The notes under the pieces are model-generated. The model saw only the letters and a list, made by a program, of their open reading frames with translations. It was not told the DNA's origin and ran no database searches. Position numbers and translations under genes: made by a program. Of a stretch of DNA of 64,000 nt, positions 61,693 through 64,000 are shown piece by piece. The DNA comes from Palsa-892 sp963751615 (GTDB lineage: Bacteria > Pseudomonadota > Alphaproteobacteria > Rhizobiales > Xanthobacteraceae): NCBI GenBank assembly GCA_963751615.1, contig CAVVVG010000006.1, positions 1-64,000 of the forward strand. The letters run 5' to 3'. Each line of letters opens with the position of its first letter. Position 1 is the first letter of the stretch.

Positions 61693-63103
61693 TCATTCAA
61701 ATCCAGGTGGAATTTGATCGAACAACGGATGCGCCGCTTCATAGGCGCGTGCGGCACGGAGCACGCCTGCATCATCATACATTTTTCCTACGATCTGTAA
61801 GCCAACCGGCAATCCGTCCTTGCTGAAATCCGCATGGAACGCTCGCGGCAGGCTGTTGTGTAAGGTTGAACGGATAACTGAATGGCGTCCAATCTAGCCA
61901 CGCATTTCCTTTTGCATCGTTTGGATGCAATTTGCCAACGTCGAAAGCGACCGTCGCTACTGAAGGTGTAATGAGGAAATCGTACTTCTCCATCCATACC
62001 CGCATCCGGCTGCCGAGTGCACCGCGCTTGGTATTGGCGTGAAGATAGGTGTGCAAGGAGAGCTTGACACCTTCATCGACGACCTCACGGAGCGCGGGCT
62101 CAAGCAGGGCTTTTTTTTCCTCGGGCAAAGTGCCGAGTGCGTAGCCTGCTCCCGACCACCATAAAGTCCGGAAAATTTCTCCTGCATCGCTCATATCTGG
62201 ATCGACTTGTTCAATATGCGCACCAAGTTTTTCGATATGTTTCGCGGCGGTTTTCACGAGCATTTCGACTTCGGGGTGCAATTGCGGTTTGCCGCCAAGC
62301 GTCAGACTGAACGCAATCCGCTTTCCTTTCAGTGCGCCTTTCAATTCCTTTACATAATTTTTCCCATCATAAGGAAGATTGTGCCAATCGCGCGCGTCGG
62401 ACTTTGCGATCACATTCATTATTGATGCAAGATCGGTAACCGTTCGCGCCATCGGTCCTACATGTGCGACAGTGCCGAAAGGCGATAATGGATAAGCGGC
62501 GACGCGCCCGAAGCTCGGTTTCAAGCCGGGAAGTCCGGTAAGCGAGCAAGGAATTCGGATCGAACCGCCACCATCAGTACCGAGCGCAAGCGGGGTGAGC
62601 CTTGCGGCAAGCGCCGCCGACGAGCCACCGGAGGATCCACCCGGCGTTTTATTCAAATTCCACGGATTGCGTGTAATGCCGCTGAGCAAGCTGTCAGTGC
62701 AGGCTTTCCAGCCGAATTCCGGCGTTGTGGTCTTGCCGATGAGAACTGCGCCACCTTCCTTGAGCCGTGCAACGGTTGGAGCGTCTTCATCCCAACGGCC
62801 ATTCGGGTCGATGGTGCGCGAACCGCGCAAGGTCGGCCATCCCTTTGTCAGAAGAATATCTTTCACTGCGACCGGAACGCCATCGATTGGCGAGAGTGGC
62901 TTTTTCTTTTTCCAGCGTGCTTCCGACGCCTGTGCCTGCGTCAATGTGGTCTCATGATCAACAACGCAGAAGGAATTGATTTCGGGGTCAAGTTTTTCAA
63001 TTCGCTGTAGAAGCACTTCAGTGACTTCAACAGGCGAAAGCTTTTTGGTTTTGTAGGCGGCTGATAGTTCAGCTGCAGTCATTTTATGAATTTGCTGTTT
63101 CAT
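61693..63103 (-). pseudogene. amidase-signature family amidase, one frameshift near the end
   Basis: A 469-residue amidase, start ATG 63101-63103. The Ser-cisSer-Lys triad is complete: Lys81 (PVAVKDILLTKG), Ser157 (TPGGSSGGSSAALAARL) and Ser181 (LGTDGGGSIRIPCSLTGLPG). After NLTQQPAASVPCGF a merged base (TTT/TTC at 61825/61826) shifts the frame; the true end reads SKDGLPVGLQIVGKMYDDAG, VLRAARAYEAAHPLFDQIPP, stop at 61693. It would hydrolyse an amide to acid and ammonia, in the cytoplasm. Probably intact in the organism. Confidence 0.85.
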
Positions 63104-63325
63104 ATGGGTCTGCTTGGGATTGAAAGATCTTGAGACGGATCATTTTGGCCAATACAGCGTTTGGGTCAATCGGAAGTCGACCGGAGGAGCGGGAGTGACC
63201 TTTGCACAAGAGATTGCATGCTTCCGTGCAATTGAGGGCTCCTTCACTACAATCTTCACTTACTCCACTCGCGCATGCATACGAAATTCGCTCCGGCATG
63301 AACGCTTCTAACGTTAGCGTTGCTT

Positions 63326-64000
63326 TTATCCGCCTGCCGATTTGCCCATCACCGTGCAAAAACGCCTGAGCGGACGTTGGTCGCGGATCAGCGTCATCGG
63401 CACGGAAAAATGCCCGCGGTTCCACACAAATGTGTTCTCTTTCGGCACCCCCCAACTTTGCACTAGCGGTAGGGCGCTCTCGAATGGTGTCACTGTATCC
63501 CGCTTGCCGAGGAGTGTGACAATTTTATCGGGCGGTATCGGCGGCATGTGAGATGGATCAAGCAAGCGGTAATAGGAATTGAGCGCGTCGATCGTCCAGC
63601 CTTTCGCCCTCGCATTGTTCGTACCTTCAAAGATTTTGGAGATTTCTCCTTGCAGGACCATATTCGTCATGTTGGCACTGTGCGTAATAAGGAACAGTCC
63701 GTCGGGCCGCAGACGCTCTTCCCAGTGATGGGAGCGATCGGCAGCCAGCTGCGCCGTCAATGCGCCGAGGCTGGTCCCGCCGAAGGAAACGCTTCCACCC
63801 GAAGTTCTCCGCGACCAGTCGGCGAGCACGGACCATTCTCGGACCGCACCTGTAAACGCATCGAGCGATCCGGTAGGAAATACCCCGATCAATCGCTCTC
63901 CGCCAAAAAATTCGAGCGGCCGGCGGCGGCCGTGCCAGGGGGCTTCTGGGCGGATTACGCGAAAGCCAGCGGTGCAAAGATTGTAGGTTTCTTCGATCAA
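63326..64000 (-). CDS. alpha/beta hydrolase, cut by the window edge
   Basis: The last 224 residues of a hydrolase. It shows a strand and oxyanion region (AGFRVIRPEAPWHGRRRPLE), the nucleophile elbow GGTSLGALTAQ, the acid GKRDTVTPFE and the catalytic His in WNRGHFSVPMTL. The N-terminus is outside the window, so the true start is unknown. It follows the catabolic genes on the same strand. The substrate is unknown; related proteins are annotated as dipeptidyl-peptidase- or esterase-like hydrolases. Confidence 0.75.
   Translation of the reverse strand: MIEETYNLCTAGFRVIRPEAPWHGRRRPLEFFGGERLIGVFPTGSLDAFTGAVREWSVLADWSRRTSGGSVSFGGTSLGALTAQLAADRSHHWEERLRPDGLFLITHSANMTNMVLQGEISKIFEGTNNARAKGWTIDALNSYYRLLDPSHMPPIPPDKIVTLLGKRDTVTPFESALPLVQSWGVPKENTFVWNRGHFSVPMTLIRDQRPLRRFCTVMGKSAGG

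Overview
The window looks like chromosomal DNA of a soil alphaproteobacterium of the order Hyphomicrobiales, probably near Bradyrhizobium. This rests on recalled family resemblance, not on a search. The signs are many small secreted or membrane proteins typical of that group (DUF1236, DUF6894, CsbD, GlsB, Tyr/Gly-rich secreted proteins), TolB-like/TPR regulators, an NDUFS4-like complex I protein next to tRNA genes, and a dispersed repeat built from ATGTCCGCTTT...AAAGCGGACAT palindromes.

Layout. 1-15.9 kb is a gene-poor accessory region: an RND efflux remnant, small stress and envelope genes, many of them frameshifted, two paralogous TolB/TPR regulators (one winged-helix, one adenylate cyclase), a putative metallopeptidase and most copies of the GCGGACAT repeat. 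15.9-20.4 kb looks like backbone: tRNA-Glu, glyoxalase I, a sirtuin, a double cold-shock protein, DUF192, tRNA-Pro, an NDUFS4-like protein and tRNA-Arg(TCT). The last 48 bp of tRNA-Arg are repeated exactly at 23.3 kb and, decayed, at 36.3 kb. This suggests two islands integrated in tandem at this tRNA: about 3 kb (MBL hydrolase, CAP protein, secreted protein) and about 13 kb (a giant repeat-rich surface protein, then a small ATP-grasp/phosphohistidine protein, an M24 protein, a Gfo/Idh/MocA oxidoreductase and an alcohol dehydrogenase). No integrase is visible. No copy of the GCGGACAT repeat was seen after 22.35 kb.

36.4-64 kb is dense and metabolic: an ABC-2 exporter, an HCCA-isomerase-like protein with an SDR, MetF, and then a long catabolic block. 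The block holds an intradiol dioxygenase, VOC and DUF1330 proteins, a complete branched-chain-type ABC importer, a cupin, a dihydroxypyridine-hydroxylase-like FAD monooxygenase, a 3-hydroxyisobutyrate-dehydrogenase-like protein, a cyclase-family hydrolase, a BKACE (DUF849) enzyme, a three-subunit molybdenum hydroxylase lacking the CO dehydrogenase signature, a PuuE-like deacetylase, an acetyl-CoA hydrolase/transferase, a FadE-type acyl-CoA dehydrogenase, an acyl-CoA thioesterase, an amidase and an alpha/beta hydrolase. Together they could import and degrade an aromatic or N-heterocyclic compound to CoA thioesters. The substrate is unknown, and this is the best candidate here for an undescribed pathway.

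Warning on sequence quality. Many conserved genes carry one-base frameshifts. In most of those I checked, the extra base makes a codon position, often the wobble position, show two alternative bases side by side (CTT/CTG written as CTTG, GAT/GAC as GATC). Others are one-base losses in short homopolymers. This looks like a consensus artefact from mixed strains or repeat copies, so genes marked pseudogene may be intact in the organism.
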